A stretch of DNA of 64,000 bases from contig NZ_CP059067.1 of NCBI RefSeq assembly GCF_017795745.1, positions 248,001-312,000 on the forward strand, written 5' to 3'. Both the position numbers and the translations under genes were made by a program. Source of the stretch: Rhizobacter sp. AJA081-3. Lineage in GTDB: Bacteria > Pseudomonadota > Gammaproteobacteria > Burkholderiales > Burkholderiaceae_C. A model generated the notes under the pieces. The model ran no database searches, was not told where the DNA came from, and saw only the letters and a list, made by a program, of their open reading frames with translations. Below, one piece after another: positions 20,001-28,265 of the stretch; position 1 is the stretch's first letter; the number at the start of each line of letters is the position of its first letter.

Positions 20001-22874
20001 CTGGTGCCCTCGAGCTTCGCCTTCAACGTGCCGATGCCTTCGGGCGTGGCGCCGAACATGGTCAACGTGTGCCTGAACTCGCCGACCATGAAGGACCCGG
20101 TGACCGGCGGCACGGTGATCGACCCGCACTTCAATCCGCAGTACACGCAGTTCTGCTACACCTTCCAGTACCTGCCGGGCAAGACGACCTACCTGGACAC
20201 GCCGGTGCTGCCGATCGCGGCTTTCGCCGGCCCGTCGCAGTACGCGCTGGACACCGAGCAGCCCGACGGCACGCCGGGCATCAAGATGGTGACCGGGCAG
20301 TTCAACGCCAACGACGTCGGCCCGTGGGTGCCCGCGGCCGGCGGCACGGTGCGCATCGTGTCGATGGGCCTGACCAAGGTACACAACCCGGCCTACGACC
20401 AGAACGACCTGGGCACGCCCGGCACGAACGCGGTGCCCAAGACGATCGACCGCAACTACGGCTTCGGCGCCAGCGCCGGCCAGGTGATCATCGGCGGCAC
20501 CGCCATCGCCGCGGCCAACGTGAGCTGGGCCGACGACGTCATCACCGTCAACGTGCCCAGCGGGGTGAGCGGCACGGTCGAGGTGGTCCATGCGAACGGC
20601 CGCAAGTCCGTGCGCGGCGCCACGCTGCATGCCGGCACCGTGAACATGGCGGCCGGCCGCGTGCGCCCGGTCACCGTCGGCCAGGGCGGCGGCTACGACT
20701 TCGCCAGCATCCAGGCGGCGATCGATGCACCGGGCACCGTCGACGGCGATCTCATCACCGTCGCGCCCGGCCTGTACGAGGAAGCGCCGATCGTCTGGAA
20801 GCGCGTGCGGGTGCAGGGCTACGGCGCGCCGGTGACGATCATCAATGCCTCGATGGGCGCCGATCCGGTGCGGCTGGCCGGGTGGCGCGGCAAGGTCTGC
20901 GACCTGGTGCTGAACCAGGGCATGTCGGCCGCCCTGCTGCCGGGGCAGGCGGTGCCGGCCAACATGGCTGCCTGCCTCACCGGCGACACGGTGGACAACG
21001 CGCCGCCGCTGTTCGCCACCGAGGAGTCTTCCGGCTTCTTCATCCTGCAGCGGCCGCTGGCGGGCAACGCCGCGAGCCTGGCCAACGGGCCGTTCATCCC
21101 GGCCTCGGCGAACAACAACCTGCGCCCGGTGCGTGCGCTGCAGATCGACGGCTTCACCGTCTCGGGTGCGGACACCGGCGGCGGCATCGTCGCCAACGGC
21201 AACGCGATCCAGCTGCAGATCTCCAACAACCGGATCATCGGCAACCAGGGTCTGTACAACGGCGGCATCCGCATCGGCCACGCCGACCTGAACCAGGCCG
21301 ACCTGCCGGTGGATGCCAACAACCTGCTGGTCAACATCCACCACAACGAGATCCTGAAGAACGGCAACACAGCCGGTGAAGTGGTCGGCGGCGGCGGCGG
21401 CATCTCGATCTACACCGGGGCGCGCGGCTACCGCGTCGCGCACAACTACGTGGCCGGCAACTTCTCCACCGGCGACGGCGGCGGCATGGCGCACTTCGGC
21501 CAGAGCAGCAGCTACACCGCCAACGGCAACGCCGCGGTGCGGGCGCGGATGGTCGATCAGGACAACCGCACGGTGCTGCTGAACGCGGTCACGTACGCCA
21601 GCACGGTGTCGGACAACCAGTTCCGCTTCAACCAGTCGTTCAACCAGGCGAAGTCGGTGCAGGGCGGCGGCCTGGCCATCGTCGGCATCGTCGACCCGGC
21701 GGGCACCGGCATTGCGCTGGGCACCGGCAACGTCACCGTCATCAACAACGTCTTCCAGGGCAACCTGGCCGGCGCGGGCGACGGCGGCGGCATCGCGATG
21801 GTCGGCGTCAACGGTTCGGGCGACGTCAACAACGGCCTGCGGCTGCTGTGGAACCGCGTCGACATCCTGAACAACGTGATCGTCAACAACGGCGCGGGCG
21901 TGGCCGGTGGCGGCATCTCGATGCAGGACGCGGCGAACGTCAACATCGTGAACAACACGATCGCGATGAACGACAGCTACGCGACAGCGGCGCGCGCCTT
22001 CCAGGGCGGCACGAGCCCGACACAGGCGTCCAACTGCGCGCTGGGGCTGGGCGACCCGGGCTGCCTGGTGATCTCGCAATCGGTCGTGCAGAACGGCGCC
22101 GGTGTCGTCGGCTACGGCCACTCCGGCGGCCTGCTGGCGCGGCTGGGCGCCTTCACTGCGCTGAACCAGGCGCTGGCCGGCAAGGCACGCTGGTTCTCCG
22201 ACGGCCAGATCATCAACAGCGTCGTGCTGGGCAACCGCAGCTTCAACTGGCGCATCGACTACTCGATCGACCAGACCACCTGCTCGTACAACACCGCCAA
22301 CGGCAGCCCCTGCTTCGGGCTGAGCGCGCAGGCCCCGCAGGCGCGCAGCGGCAACGACGTGGCGGTGCTGTTCGCGCCGGCCGCCACGCCCGACCCGACG
22401 CTGACGAGCTCCTACTCGGTGTTCTCGGCGATCAACGCGGGCGACGGCACGGCGGGCGGCGGCGGCAACGCGCAGGGCGACATCACGCTGCCCGGCGTCG
22501 ACTTCCGCAGTGCCTACGAGATCGGCAGCAACGGCGGCCTGCGGCAGCTGCTCGCGGCGCTGGAGCAATCGGTGGTGCGTGGCGCGCCGGTCCTGGAGGT
22601 GCAGGAACCCACCGTGGTGACCACCGCGGCGGCGTTCGACGAGGGCGGCAATTTCATCGACGTGCGCTTCGGCCCGCTGACGCGCGGTGCGACGGTGACG
22701 GGCAACTGGGTCGACTTCGGCACCTACAACCCGACGGCCGCCGCGGTCGCGCCCGGAGGCCACTTCTCGCTGGGCCAGAGCCTCGTGATCCTGGCCTGGC
22801 CGAAGCTGGCCAACGACCTCAACGGCGTGCCGCGCAGCAACGGCAACTTCGCACGCGGTGCGCTGGCTCAGTAA
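17022..22874 (+). CDS. Giant exported Cna-B-like/beta-helix protein, first gene of the oxidase operon
   Basis: 1950 residues. The ATG at 17022 is preferred to the GTG at 16986 because CAGGGGGAATC precedes it. A signal peptide is clear (LMLGLTCLGFVSAQA, cut near residue 36). From about 376 to 1060 there are several Cna-B/SdrD-B-like beta-sandwich stretches of the pattern GKVFYDKEGTG, TDDEGNYQF. An IPT-like stretch at about 1105-1215 precedes a right-handed beta-helix from about 1220 to 1660 (FASIQAAIDAPG, then many NNRIIGNQG, GGGGGISI, HNYVAGN turns). No enzyme active site was recognised and no LPXTG or autotransporter end is seen. It is likely a secreted scaffold or adhesive matrix protein. 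The following copper-oxidase genes are 21 bases away, so they probably act together. Confidence 0.85.
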   Translation: MESPTVRALWNHAGAGIARLMLGLTCLGFVSAQAVEIRVRGTDGVAVTAYRYTIEEDATYQVVPDVTGLNGDPTLSLGFHRSHTRVVQVGHSDGAGVVNFPATDPSKRYYVSVLPDNASFGTTATGYTMNGMPIRAAASGAFPDVVVPVNPLPFKTSQISVFVFEDNAPINGAADAPGVQESPLCGWEVQLFEAGGTYGASGGRMSTDTFGNPLGTEYALNADGSPRYNPDGSLMYSKLGANQLWTDRNGVVRIKNLSPAKYTIFSIAPPVMPSVQRCNFADANGNATNVPIWIATEAQRTRVDQVVWDNGFEITPAISGQDQSKWHQTTTIEGTWGVDAWVKSGEPSFFKEFGPPGHHVWHGFVRRFKDTSVTGLSGPASVSGKVVSTHMSRPPGVRFYSGAPVAACWIGLNEIAAGVGLGRTLYANSCDDQAGREGMFSITGLKPGQRYQLAVWDEPLDNVIANYEFVMPADGSNLNLNDVPVFSWFSNLQGKVFYDKEGTGFPYDAAGAAKPGIPGSVVNIRFRDGSIYNSTVTDDEGNYQFAEVFPFFNWLVAETDFTRFKATGATIIADNGGAVLNPPANLADLWPANTLTPQLQPENANQPWRIFGGKNADGSPVAPSSANLLQNFQGFLGQTNVIHWGKSEYNPADANDHGGITGVVHYASTRAENDPKFATPENNEPGVPNVEIRLYRLNNQNKVVAPNGAIVEPSAANLSHAVQLATTDSFDNAMPANCVDPNPYADRAGNSFATGPNQSRCYDGMRIWNQVRDGVFDGGFGFVDYCPAGLAADGSCNPDPARASSIDPVPLPPGRYMLEGVAPYGYEHQKEEDKNVDFGDLLVPGTLANPAECLGSRDEALDDNGQPYFNGTTPNLVPSSLTLFEGVEIPARFRDTYAADNTTVLARRPYCNKKLVVLAPGLNPFADFHMFTKTPVAGHIVGMILDDLANEFDPYAPSFGEKYAPPFMPVSIRDYAGNEINRVYSDRYGTYNALVPSSFAFNVPMPSGVAPNMVNVCLNSPTMKDPVTGGTVIDPHFNPQYTQFCYTFQYLPGKTTYLDTPVLPIAAFAGPSQYALDTEQPDGTPGIKMVTGQFNANDVGPWVPAAGGTVRIVSMGLTKVHNPAYDQNDLGTPGTNAVPKTIDRNYGFGASAGQVIIGGTAIAAANVSWADDVITVNVPSGVSGTVEVVHANGRKSVRGATLHAGTVNMAAGRVRPVTVGQGGGYDFASIQAAIDAPGTVDGDLITVAPGLYEEAPIVWKRVRVQGYGAPVTIINASMGADPVRLAGWRGKVCDLVLNQGMSAALLPGQAVPANMAACLTGDTVDNAPPLFATEESSGFFILQRPLAGNAASLANGPFIPASANNNLRPVRALQIDGFTVSGADTGGGIVANGNAIQLQISNNRIIGNQGLYNGGIRIGHADLNQADLPVDANNLLVNIHHNEILKNGNTAGEVVGGGGGISIYTGARGYRVAHNYVAGNFSTGDGGGMAHFGQSSSYTANGNAAVRARMVDQDNRTVLLNAVTYASTVSDNQFRFNQSFNQAKSVQGGGLAIVGIVDPAGTGIALGTGNVTVINNVFQGNLAGAGDGGGIAMVGVNGSGDVNNGLRLLWNRVDILNNVIVNNGAGVAGGGISMQDAANVNIVNNTIAMNDSYATAARAFQGGTSPTQASNCALGLGDPGCLVISQSVVQNGAGVVGYGHSGGLLARLGAFTALNQALAGKARWFSDGQIINSVVLGNRSFNWRIDYSIDQTTCSYNTANGSPCFGLSAQAPQARSGNDVAVLFAPAATPDPTLTSSYSVFSAINAGDGTAGGGGNAQGDITLPGVDFRSAYEIGSNGGLRQLLAALEQSVVRGAPVLEVQEPTVVTTAAAFDEGGNFIDVRFGPLTRGATVTGNWVDFGTYNPTAAAVAPGGHFSLGQSLVILAWPKLANDLNGVPRSNGNFARGALAQ

Positions 22875-22895
22875 CCCGCAGGGAGAGCAACCATC

Positions 22896-24110
22896 ATGAA
22901 GCTCAGCAAGTTCTTCGCAGCCCTGCTCGGCACGCTGGCGTTGCCGGCAGCGATGGCCGGCGTGTATCCCCAGTGCCCCAGCGACGTCACTGCGCTGGGC
23001 ACCGACAGCGTGGATCCGGCGACCGGCCTGACCTTGCGCACCTACACGCCGCCGGGCGGCAACCGCAAGGTCTGCCTGCACGTGGTGGCCGGCGACGGCT
23101 GGCAGGTGCTCGGCGACGGGCGCCAGGCCTACGGCTTCGGCTTCGCGCCGGCGCAAGGGCGTGACGAGGAGGTGATGATCAACGGCATCGCCGCGGCGAA
23201 GTTCCCGGCGCCGACCATCACCTTCCAGGAAGGCGACGAGGTCTGGCTCTCGCTGACCAACGTCGGCATGATCCACCGGCCCGACCTGTTCGACCAGCAC
23301 TCGGTGCACTGGCACGGCTACCCGCAGGCCTCGGCGATCTTCGACGGCGTGCCGCAGGCCTCGGCCACCGTGCAGATGGGATCGACCTTCACCTACTACT
23401 ACAAGGTGAACGACCCCGGCACCTTCATGTGGCATTGCCACGTGGAGGCCACCGAGCACATGGAGATGGGCATGCTGGGCATGCTCAACGTGCTGCCGCG
23501 GCAGAACGGCAGCGCGCGCACCAACGACGGCAAGACCTTCACGCGCTTCGCCTACAACGACGGCGACGGCTCGACCGGCTACGACCGCGAGTTCTCGCTG
23601 CAGATGGGAGCGGTCGATTCCAACTTCCATGAGCTCCACGAACTGGTGCAGCCGCTGCCCTTCCTCGAGCTGAAGGGCGACTTCACGCAGCTCAACGGCC
23701 GAGGCTACCCGATGACGACGCTGGAGAACCAGGCCGACATGCCGGTGGGTGCCGACGCGCCGGCGCTGTCGCAGCAGCTGCACTCGGTGCTGCGCGCGAC
23801 GGCCGGAGACCGCGTGCTGCTGCGCCTGACCAACCTGAGCGTGGACGCCTACTACACCCTCACCGCGATGGGCCTGCCGATGCGCATCGTCGGCCGTGGC
23901 GCCGCCATCGCGCGCGGCCCGGCGGGCGACAGCTGGGCGCACAACACGGCCTCGGTGACGCTGGGCGGCGGCGACGGCGTCGACCTGCTGATCGACACGC
24001 GCGGCGTCGCGCCGGGCACCTACTACCTGTACACGACCAACCTGAACTTTCTGAGCAACGGGGCCAACGAGGACCGGGGCGGTCTGATGACCACCTTCGT
24101 GCTGCAGTGA
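22896..24110 (+). CDS. Multicopper oxidase subunit with type 1 site and half of the trinuclear site
   Basis: 404 residues with signal peptide MKLSKFFAALLGTLALPAAM. Cupredoxin domain 1 holds HSVHWHG (His135, His138, His140) and WHCHVEATEHMEMGM (His180, Cys181, His182, His188, Met193). These are the classic motifs III and IV: a complete type 1 copper and four of eight trinuclear histidines. The His-Cys-His to His spacing is five residues rather than the laccase three. The second cupredoxin-like domain (about 260-404) has no copper ligands. Motifs I and II are missing from this chain but present in the next gene, so this protein alone should not be a working oxidase. It is followed by the partner gene after 26 bases. 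Confidence 0.9.
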   Translation: MKLSKFFAALLGTLALPAAMAGVYPQCPSDVTALGTDSVDPATGLTLRTYTPPGGNRKVCLHVVAGDGWQVLGDGRQAYGFGFAPAQGRDEEVMINGIAAAKFPAPTITFQEGDEVWLSLTNVGMIHRPDLFDQHSVHWHGYPQASAIFDGVPQASATVQMGSTFTYYYKVNDPGTFMWHCHVEATEHMEMGMLGMLNVLPRQNGSARTNDGKTFTRFAYNDGDGSTGYDREFSLQMGAVDSNFHELHELVQPLPFLELKGDFTQLNGRGYPMTTLENQADMPVGADAPALSQQLHSVLRATAGDRVLLRLTNLSVDAYYTLTAMGLPMRIVGRGAAIARGPAGDSWAHNTASVTLGGGDGVDLLIDTRGVAPGTYYLYTTNLNFLSNGANEDRGGLMTTFVLQ

Positions 24111-24136
24111 GCCGAGCCACCGGGAGGACCACCACC

Positions 24137-25534
24137 ATGAGCCCGAACCAGATCCTTCACCGCGCCGGTCGCTGGCTGCTGGCCGCCGCGCTGGCGATGG
24201 CCGGCGTGCAGGCGCAGGCCGCCATCGTCGGCGCCAGCGGCACGCTTTCGGCGGGCACGCGCAGCTTCGAGATGTTCGCCGGCGAGGGTTATCCGAGCAT
24301 GGCCGACGGCGTGCAGATCTATTCCTGGGGCTATGGGGCGAGCACGGCCTCCGGCGGGACCGGGCTGATGCAGATCAGCGGCCCGACGCTGCTCGTCCAG
24401 CAGGGCGAGACGGTGAGCATCAGCTTCACCAACAACCTGCCCACGCGCAGCTCGATGCTGTTTCCCGGCCAGGTCGGCGTGACGGCCAGCGGCGGAACCG
24501 CGGGCGTGCTGGCCCAGGAGGCCGCGCCAGGCCAGACGGTGACCTACACCTTCACCGCGGGCCAACCGGGAACGTACCTGTACCAGAGCGGATCGCAGCC
24601 GGGCCTGCAGGTCGAGATGGGCATGGTCGGCGCGCTGATCGTCTACCCGAGCGGCAACCCGGCCGGGTCGAAGTGGGCCTACAACCACATCGGCACCGCC
24701 TACGACCGCGAGTCGCTGTTCGTCGTCGGCGACATCGATTCCGACATCCACGCCGCCATCGACGAGCAGGTCCGGGCATTCAGGGCCCTGCCGGGCTACA
24801 CGGCGACGTCGGAAGGGCTCTTCACGGCCGACCTGTCCAAGCGTTTCCCGAAGTACTGGACGCTCAACGGCCGCACCTCGCCCGACGTGTTCGCGAAGAA
24901 CTTCGCCGGTGAACTGCCGCACCAGCCGTACAACACGCTGCCGCGCCTGCACCCGGGCGAGAAGATGCTGCTGCGCATGATCGGCGCGGGCACCGACCTG
25001 CACCCGATGCATCACCACGGCAACAACTCGTGGGCCATCGCGCGCGACGGCCGCATGCTCGGCAGCACGCCCGCGGCCGGCCCGAACCTGGCCTTCTCGG
25101 ACTACACCATCAAGGTCGTGCCCGGACAGACGCTCGACGCGCTGTGGAGCTGGACCGGTGCCGGCCTGGGCTGGGATGTCTACGGCAAGCTGTGCAACCC
25201 GGCGCAGGCCAACCCGGCGGCAGCCGACTACTGCACGCACACCGCGCAGCAGCGCCACCAGCTCGCCAGCGACATCGGCAAGCCGATCCCGGTGAAGCTG
25301 CCCTCGGAGTTCGAGCTGGCCTACGGCGAGTTCTACAGCGGCAGCCCCTACCTCGGTGACTTCGGCATCCGCCCGGTCGGTGCCGGCGCGGCCAACACTT
25401 CGGGCGGCTATTTCCACATGTTCCACTCGCACAACGAGCGCGAAGTGGTCAATGGCGGCATCTTCCCCGGCGGCATGATGACCATGTTGGTGATCGAGCC
25501 CCACGGCGTGACGATCGACGTCGGTCAGCCTTGA
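24137..25534 (+). CDS. Multicopper oxidase subunit with the complementary half of the trinuclear site
   Basis: 465 residues from the ATG at 24137, which has GGGAGG nine bases upstream; a GTG at 24107 overlapping the previous stop is less likely. A signal peptide ends near AQAA (residue 29). The N-terminal cupredoxin domain has lost its ligands: GTYLYQSGSQPG stands where WHCH would be. The C-terminal domain has HPMHHHG (His289, His292, His294) and FHMFHSHNERE (His427, His430, His432). This supplies the other four trinuclear histidines but no type 1 cysteine. Together with the gene upstream it completes exactly one oxidase copper set, which suggests an obligate heteromer exported to the periplasm or beyond. 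Confidence 0.88.
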   Translation: MSPNQILHRAGRWLLAAALAMAGVQAQAAIVGASGTLSAGTRSFEMFAGEGYPSMADGVQIYSWGYGASTASGGTGLMQISGPTLLVQQGETVSISFTNNLPTRSSMLFPGQVGVTASGGTAGVLAQEAAPGQTVTYTFTAGQPGTYLYQSGSQPGLQVEMGMVGALIVYPSGNPAGSKWAYNHIGTAYDRESLFVVGDIDSDIHAAIDEQVRAFRALPGYTATSEGLFTADLSKRFPKYWTLNGRTSPDVFAKNFAGELPHQPYNTLPRLHPGEKMLLRMIGAGTDLHPMHHHGNNSWAIARDGRMLGSTPAAGPNLAFSDYTIKVVPGQTLDALWSWTGAGLGWDVYGKLCNPAQANPAAADYCTHTAQQRHQLASDIGKPIPVKLPSEFELAYGEFYSGSPYLGDFGIRPVGAGAANTSGGYFHMFHSHNEREVVNGGIFPGGMMTMLVIEPHGVTIDVGQP

Positions 25535-25553
25535 GCGGCAGCAGGGAGCGATC

Positions 25554-27635
25554 ATGAACAGCGCATGCAAAACTGGCGGCCACACCACGGTGTTGCTGCA
25601 AACGGCGGCGGCGGCGCTGCTGGCGATCGCCGCGGGCCAGGCGACGGCGGCTTCGGTCACCCTGTGCGCCGAGCCGTACACCGTGGACCTGCCGGGCGCG
25701 CCCGGCGTGCCGATGTGGGGCTATCGGCAGGTGAGCGACGCGAGCCTGTGCAGCGCCACCAGCGCGACGCGCAGTGCGGCCGACGCTCCCGTGCTCACGG
25801 TACCTGCGGGCGACACCACGCTGGCGATCACGCTGGTCAACCGGCTGACCGTGCCGACCTCGGTGGTGCTGTCGGCGCAGGCCCTGGCCAGCGATGGCGG
25901 TGCGCCGGTCATGGCGGTCGACCTGATCGGGCCTTCGTGCGATCCGTCCACCGGCACGGTGGCCGAACGGCTGGCCTGCCGCGTGCGTTCGTTCACCGGC
26001 GAGACCGATCCGGGTGCGAGCCGCACCTACACGTTCACCAACCTGCGCCCCGGCAGCTTCCTCTACCAGAGCGGCACGCACCCGCAGGTGCAGGTGCAGA
26101 TGGGCCTGGCCGGCCTGGCGCGCGTCGTCGGCGCCGGCGATGCGGGCTTCGACCGCGACACGCCGGTGCTGCTCAGCGAGGTCGATGCCGACATGCACGG
26201 CCGCATCGCGAGCACGCTGGGCAGTGCCGACCCGAGCAGCTGGAAGGCGGGCAACAACAGCACGCTGAACTACGCGCCACGCTTCTTCCTGATCAACGGC
26301 CGCGTGTTCACGGGGATCGACGCCAGCGGCGCGGCCGCCACCGACCTGCCGGTGGCTGCGGCCAACGGTTCGCGCATCGGCCTGCGCATCGCCAATGCCG
26401 GTCTGCAGTCGCGCACGCTGATGCTGACCAACGGCACCTGGAAGCTGCTCGGCGAAGATGGCTACCCGTATGCCGCGCCGCGCGAGCAGGCGACCGTGCT
26501 GGTGCCTGCCGGCAAGACCACCGATGCGCAGATCATCGCCAACGTTCCGGCCACCGGCGTGAACCGCAGCGTGGCGCTGTTCGACCGCCGTGGCGGGACC
26601 GACAACGCCGATGGCTCGGCCCTCGGCGGACAGGTGGCGCGCGTCGCGCAGTCCGCGCCGGTCGGGCCTTCGATCGAGCCGATCGGGTCGCAGGTGGTCA
26701 ACGAAGGCACGAGCCTCGCGCTGCAGGTGCAGGGCAGCAACATCACCGGCGGCTACACGCTGAGCACCACCGCGCCGGGCATGACGATCTCGCCGACCGG
26801 GCTGATCGCCTGGGCTGCACCGCTGGGCACGAGCGTGCCCACGGCCTACGACGCGACCGTCAGTGGCAGCGATGGCAGCACGACGGTGGCGCAGACCTTC
26901 AACGTGCGCGTGAACCACACCCCGGGCATCGCGGCGACCGGCCCGATCGCGGTGGCGCACGGCAGCGTGACGATCGCCGCGCCTGGCGTGCTGGCGGGGG
27001 CCACCGATCCGGACGGTGACGCACTGAGCAGCGTGCAGACCGTGGCGGCGAGCGCCGGCACGCTCTCGCTGAACGCCAACGGCTCCTACACCTGGACGGG
27101 CCCGCAGCCCGCCACGGGCAGCGCGCCGGTGACCTTCAGTGTCGCCTCGCGCGACCCGTTCGGCCTGCAGTCGGCGCCGGCAACGGTGACGCTGAACGTG
27201 GCGGCCAACGTGGCGCCGGTGGCGGCCGGCGATGCGTACACGATCACGCTGGCTCGTGGAGGCTTGTTCAACTTGCCGCTCGCCATCGGCAACGCGGCGC
27301 AGATCACCGCGATGACGAGGCCGATCGATCCGACCCTGACCGGCAATGACGTCGACCCCGATGGCGGCAGCATCGTTCCGGGCAGCATGGCCGTCCAGGC
27401 GGGGAGCGTCCGGCGCATCAACCCGACCACGGGGGCCACCATCGCGCTCGTTGCGCAGCGCGAAGCCACGGTGACGATCGTCGGTGGCACCTTCCGCTTC
27501 ACGCCACGCATCCCGAACACGAACATCGCGGCGCTGCAGGTCCCCGTCGCCGGCACCTACGAGTTCATCTACACCGTGCGCGACGAACAGACTGCGGTCT
27601 CCAACGCCGTGCCGGTGCGGGTGACGGTCAACTGA
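25554..27635 (+). CDS. Ligand-free cupredoxin protein with Ig/cadherin-like tail
   Basis: 693 residues with a signal peptide (LLAIAAGQATA). Two cupredoxin-like domains (about 37-200 and 200-365) resemble the N-terminal domain of the preceding protein: FLYQSGTHPQVQVQMG at 169-184 lines up with its YLYQSGSQPGLQVEMG. No copper-binding His/Cys set is present. From about 370 to the end there are Ig/cadherin-like repeats (TDPDGDALSSVQTV, TGNDVDPDGGSI). It probably gives structure, surface attachment or subunit docking to the two-chain oxidase. It ends the operon before a strong terminator. Confidence 0.82.
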   Translation: MNSACKTGGHTTVLLQTAAAALLAIAAGQATAASVTLCAEPYTVDLPGAPGVPMWGYRQVSDASLCSATSATRSAADAPVLTVPAGDTTLAITLVNRLTVPTSVVLSAQALASDGGAPVMAVDLIGPSCDPSTGTVAERLACRVRSFTGETDPGASRTYTFTNLRPGSFLYQSGTHPQVQVQMGLAGLARVVGAGDAGFDRDTPVLLSEVDADMHGRIASTLGSADPSSWKAGNNSTLNYAPRFFLINGRVFTGIDASGAAATDLPVAAANGSRIGLRIANAGLQSRTLMLTNGTWKLLGEDGYPYAAPREQATVLVPAGKTTDAQIIANVPATGVNRSVALFDRRGGTDNADGSALGGQVARVAQSAPVGPSIEPIGSQVVNEGTSLALQVQGSNITGGYTLSTTAPGMTISPTGLIAWAAPLGTSVPTAYDATVSGSDGSTTVAQTFNVRVNHTPGIAATGPIAVAHGSVTIAAPGVLAGATDPDGDALSSVQTVAASAGTLSLNANGSYTWTGPQPATGSAPVTFSVASRDPFGLQSAPATVTLNVAANVAPVAAGDAYTITLARGGLFNLPLAIGNAAQITAMTRPIDPTLTGNDVDPDGGSIVPGSMAVQAGSVRRINPTTGATIALVAQREATVTIVGGTFRFTPRIPNTNIAALQVPVAGTYEFIYTVRDEQTAVSNAVPVRVTVN

Positions 27636-27653
27636 TCTCTCGCTTCCCGAAGC

Positions 27654-27679
27654 GAAACGGGGCTTCGGCCCCGTTTCTT
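27654..27679 (+). terminator. Terminator of the oxidase operon
   Basis: GAAACGGGGC (27654-27663), a TTCG tetraloop and GCCCCGTTTC (27668-27677): a perfect ten-base stem ending in T-rich sequence. A second small hairpin CGCTTC/GAAGCG just before it shares bases and could compete. It separates the oxidase operon from the genes starting at 27774. Confidence 0.85.
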
Positions 27680-27773
27680 AATGGTGGCTAAGCGGGCGTG
27701 CCGCAGTGACACGCAGCCATGGGGTCGCGGCGCGGCAGGCGCGGTGCCACCATCGTCTTCAAGGAGAGCCGCC

Positions 27774-28265
27774 ATGGTCGACACCCTATCCAGGGCCACG
27801 AGGTACCGCCCGCTTGCAGTGATCGCCATGGTCGCTGGGCTGATGCCGTGTGGGCCGTTGCACGCGGCGGGCGACACGGCGCCGGCCCCAGCCGCGCCTG
27901 CCGCGAGCGCCGCTGCGGCACAGCGCATCGAGGACTTCGGCGTCGAACTCGTCGGCGTTCGCCTGTCGGGCGCCGATTTCCTGATCGACCTGCGCTACCG
28001 CGTGAAGGACGTCGCCAAGGCGCAGATGCTGCTCGAACGAAAGATCCAGCCGGTGCTCGTCAACGAGGCCACCGGCGACCGCTTCTACGTACCGCAGGTT
28101 CCGAAGGTGGGTTCCTTGCGCCAGTCGGCGACGGCCAAGCAGCCGGCGCAGCTGGACAAGGTCTATTTCATGCTGTTTGCCAACCCGGACCGCAAGCTCC
28201 GGGCCGGCGAGAAGGTGACGCTCCATGCAGGCGATTCGATGGTCAAGGGACTCGTGGTCCAGTAG
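27774..28265 (+). CDS. Exported protein of unknown function
   Basis: 163 residues from the ATG at 27774, with AAGGAG seven bases upstream. The signal peptide runs to about residue 32 (IAMVAGLMPCGPLHAAG), followed by an Ala/Pro-rich linker. The mature part, from IEDFGVELVGVRLSGADFLI, looks like a small all-beta domain with VKDVAKAQMLLERKIQPVLV. I do not recognise the family. Its last 41 bases overlap the start of the protease gene, so the two are translated together, and it precedes a copper chaperone and a cytochrome. A periplasmic partner of that set is possible. Confidence 0.75.
   Translation: MVDTLSRATRYRPLAVIAMVAGLMPCGPLHAAGDTAPAPAAPAASAAAAQRIEDFGVELVGVRLSGADFLIDLRYRVKDVAKAQMLLERKIQPVLVNEATGDRFYVPQVPKVGSLRQSATAKQPAQLDKVYFMLFANPDRKLRAGEKVTLHAGDSMVKGLVVQ

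Noticed and set aside
17028-23942. Very long open frame on the minus strand opposite the giant protein and the first oxidase gene
   Set aside because: It is low-complexity His/Arg/Val/Asp-rich sequence, the usual mirror of GC-rich codon use in the real genes, with no domain and no ribosome site. The plus-strand genes have clear motifs and signal peptides.
24107-24137. Single frameshifted oxidase gene instead of two genes (22896 and 24137)
   Set aside because: The second gene has its own GGGAGG ribosome site and a full signal peptide after the first stop, and the first protein ends properly. Broken genes would not gain both.
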